Source: Craterostigma plantagineum
Lineage: Eukaryota > Streptophyta > Magnoliopsida > Lamiales > Linderniaceae
Direction: 5' to 3'
NCBI GenBank assembly: GCA_027422505.1
Contig: JAPQWV010000737.1
Coordinates: forward strand, 186,001 to 250,000
DNA length: 64,000 nucleotides
The notes under the pieces are model-generated. The model was not told where the DNA came from, searched no databases, and saw only the letters and a program-made list of their open reading frames with translations. Position 1 is the stretch's first letter. Each line of letters starts with the position of its first letter. Shown here in pieces: positions 61,401-64,000 of the stretch. Made by a program: the position numbers and the translations under genes.

Positions 61401-63789
61401 GAAACTGACAGTTCTTCCGCAAAGTGGAAGAAAGATATCTTGATATCAAGGATAAAACTAATATTAATACCAAACAAACACATCAGTATATTAAGTGACC
61501 ATTCAATTACTAAATTGCATGCAGATAACAAAACTAACAGATAACTTTCCTTGAGGCCTTGAGCCAATTCATCAAATTCACTATATTGTCAAGTTGATGA
61601 TATAACATATCAGCTCCATGCAGCTCGGGTAGAGAATCTTACACAAGTTATTGTGTAACCTAAATGTGAACAGCATATAGAACAAGGATACATTATCAAG
61701 GCGAGTATTCAACTTCTCAAGGTCCAGCACAGGTCTCAAGAACCAGCTCCTATGTCAACGCAACTCGGTGTAAGGATTCCAAAAGAGATCATAATCGACG
61801 GAGGAAATCAATATATCAGTAGTTAAGTTTACCTCAACAGACGCCTGCCCATAGGTGTTACACACTGAAATTTAAAAAGAATTATTATTCTTTTACTACA
61901 CTAACAAAAACTATTACAAGAGATAAACAGTAGACTTATAAAACCTTATTCATCATCCCGTAAAGAGAGAACCTGCAAAACATAAATGTAAATTAAAACG
62001 ATGCAAAAAAATGTTACCAATGTACCCTGAATTTATCATTAAATTAAAGATTCCCATATAGGTGGTCTTTTTTGGAATCAGGCAACAAGCCGAGTTGATC
62101 TCTCTCTTGGGAAAATATATCTAACACAAAGGCATGCTTTGGTACTAACCCTTCCTTTGCTTTACCAATGCCCATATGACTCGGATGTGTGTCTATTTGG
62201 AATATTTGCAATGCTTCGAGGGCCGCTGAATCTAGTTTGAGGTAATGGTTTCTAACACGAGTTAAAGAAAACTTCTCAGCACTTGAACTGGGTTGTTCCG
62301 ATCAGGAACAGATAAGCAGAGCAGAAAGGAACGGCTTATCTGCTAGGGACCGCAAATTTAGTTAAAGCGTCTAGTAATAAGATACAATGAAATTTCACAA
62401 ATTGAATTGATTGTTATTGATCCAGTCCCGCTATCGCTTTGTTCAGCTGTGTCTACGATCATCTCATTCTCTAAGATAGCAAGAAGTCCACCACTAGCGC
62501 GGACTTGAACATCACTTCGTACGTCCATCATAGAACTTAGCTACAATGCAACAGAGATGCAAGAAGATTATCCCTAAAAGTAAACTAAACAATTCAATAT
62601 ATATAAGCACTTGAAGATGTTTGGCATTGCGCATACTACAGGTTCTGTTCTGGGGTGTCTAAAGGAGATAAATGAGCAATCTAATTGAGGATTAAGGTAG
62701 AGATTTACTCATGCATGACATTACAACAAAATAAAGAAGGAATGCTGAGATGAGAACATGGAAAGAAATTCCACAGGTCGCACGGGAGAAAGGTGAGAAG
62801 GGCAAAACGCAAACAACAAAAAGCAATTTTATATGAACTTACAAATGAGATCCTTTCTTTGGCAGTCAACCCCTCATCCATTCCATCAACGCGCAGGTAC
62901 ATTAGTCTGTTTAATGCACAATAGGTATAAAATCATCACCACCGAAGGGGAACAACATAAATTAGCATGGAGACTAAATCACGGCCCCTTGCCAACAAAA
63001 ATCAAAGCTTATAAACATGCAGTGGTCGCATTCTTGTAATATCAATGCAATCATGTTCACTGGATAAGGTTACTTTTATAGATCAGCACAAATAATCCAA
63101 AGTTCTATCAAGGAAAGAAATGTCAATGATCTTAAGTGCAATTTATCAATGGTAGCAATCGTGTCAAAATAATATATCCTCATCAGTCACTCAAAATAAG
63201 ACCAATAAAATAGGATGGAGATACAGACTTTTCTTTTATGATATTCTTACCTGTGCCATGCCTGCTCATAGCCAAATATTGAACTCTTGACAAGCTTCAC
63301 TGTTGGAGCTTCCACCAATTCAACTGCATAAATTTTTAGATCTTATATTAAACATATACTGAGGGAAGTCGATATGTCGAATCAATGTTACAACTGATTT
63401 ACCGTTATTTTGCAAAGCAGCCAAGAACTGTCCATCACTCTTCGTGCTAGTATAAATGATGCGTGGCTGGGCTTGATATTTCACTGTATGCAGCCAACCA
63501 AAACTGGGTCAGAAATAAGCACTAAAAACATGTTCCTCACTCATCAGAAATTAAATGGTCAAATACCCATCTCAATCATAGGAAAATCTTCACCATCATC
63601 ATCCCAAAATTCCAGAACATACAGTTGGCGCAAAGTGGCATCATAATAAGACACTCCAATTCTGTAGAGAGTTGCATTCACATTATTAAAATATTCCATC
63701 TCCAAATGTCAGTCACACAGGTCCGTGATTGTGGAACTATTCTTAAAACAAAATTACCTTCTTCCATGACTGATGCATGCCATGTATAC
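55452..63789 (-). CDS. MSH5: MSH5, meiotic MutS homologue (5' end outside window), with apparent base losses
   Basis: At least 33 exons, from 63758-63789 ([11 protein letters not shown]) to 55452-55538 (ends [10 protein letters not shown]). Intermediate exons include 63567-63661, 62386-62540, 61352-61438, 60453-60554, 58984-59083, 58661-58757, 58483-58572, 58188-58244, 57282-57368, 57084-57145, 56194-56279 and 55694-55809. Together about 796 codons, near the 807 or so of Arabidopsis MSH5. The first exon with the ATG is not found. MutS core: [50 protein letters not shown]. The ATPase has a Walker A site (broken here), [15 protein letters not shown], Walker [12 protein letters not shown] and [11 protein letters not shown]5 pairs with MSH4 as a clamp stabilising crossover intermediates. 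Exon 59792-59841 is one base short and exon 58188-58244 two bases short. Confidence 0.92.
61150..61300. other. GC-rich block in an MSH5 intron, unassigned
   Basis: A stretch clearly richer in G and C than the intron around it (GGGGGGTTGGGTGTTGG, CGAGCGGTCGCGGGGGTC). No RNA polymerase III boxes, inverted ends or duplication could be recognised. Possibly a fragment of a transposon. Confidence 0.35.
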
Positions 63790-64000
63790 CTATTGCAGGA
63801 AGCATAAAGAGATAAGATTCGGATACCGCACAAAAACTGAGAAGTTGCAAATCGAGCCAGTTCTCGAATGACAATGAATGACGCTAAAAACAATCGAAGT
63901 TTCGAAGTGCACATTTTCAAATGCATCGACAACCCTTCCTCCTAGTTTCCCGTTCCTTTCGATTACAACCAGCCATTTAATGGTTTCACCTCAAAGATTT
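63790..64000. other. MSH5 upstream intron or 5' region
   Basis: Minus-strand sequence before exon 63758-63789 ends with a good acceptor (CTGCAATAG). No N-terminal exon with a convincing ATG was found, so it probably lies beyond 64000. Confidence 0.4.

Overview
The window is nuclear DNA of a flowering plant, most likely a eudicot. Genes have many short exons with GT-AG introns, proteins match plant-specific families (AUG4, plant GT31, GDSL lipase, clade I ATG8), and a plant-type tRNA-Phe is present. Intergenic DNA is AT-rich and loaded with plant transposons.

Layout. 1-3037: 3' part of a decayed Ty1/copia element whose 3' LTR abuts the last EF-hand exons of a calcium-dependent protein kinase (3038-3433). 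3916-4770: eIF1 (minus) with a 5'UTR intron. 5551-9187: AUG4, augmin subunit 4 (minus, 13 exons). 12289-18097: full-length LINE with a 14-bp target duplication. 18824-21595: beta-1,3-galactosyltransferase (plus). 21949-22590: hAT-type MITE. 22790-23768: solo LTR. 24020-25628: ATG8 (plus). 27691-30394: GDSL esterase/lipase (plus) with an antisense tRNA-Phe(GAA) gene in intron 2. 31055-32839: RRP15 (minus). 34140-34382: Stowaway-like MITE. 34882-55238: three-level nested transposon block. 55452 to beyond 63789: MSH5, a meiotic MutS homologue (minus, at least 33 exons).

The nested block is the most striking structure. A Mutator-like element (9-bp duplication TTAATTAAA) was entered by a non-coding LTR element with long tandem arrays (5-bp duplication CAATC). 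That element was entered by an Athila-like gypsy element (5-bp duplication CGACC). The Athila-like copy carries gag, pol and an ATHILA/env-like reading frame, all broken. The inner LTR pair looks less diverged than the outer pair, as the nesting order requires.

The host genes are unrelated housekeeping or meiotic genes (translation initiation, spindle microtubule nucleation, cell-wall glycosylation, autophagy, ribosome biogenesis, crossover formation) and form no pathway. Several otherwise well-conserved coding sequences (RRP15, MSH5, LINE ORF1 and ORF2) carry isolated one-base losses, many in short homopolymers. This pattern fits residual long-read sequence errors at least as well as real mutations. 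Splice sites and product names were assigned by eye from translated similarity recalled from known families; no database search was made.
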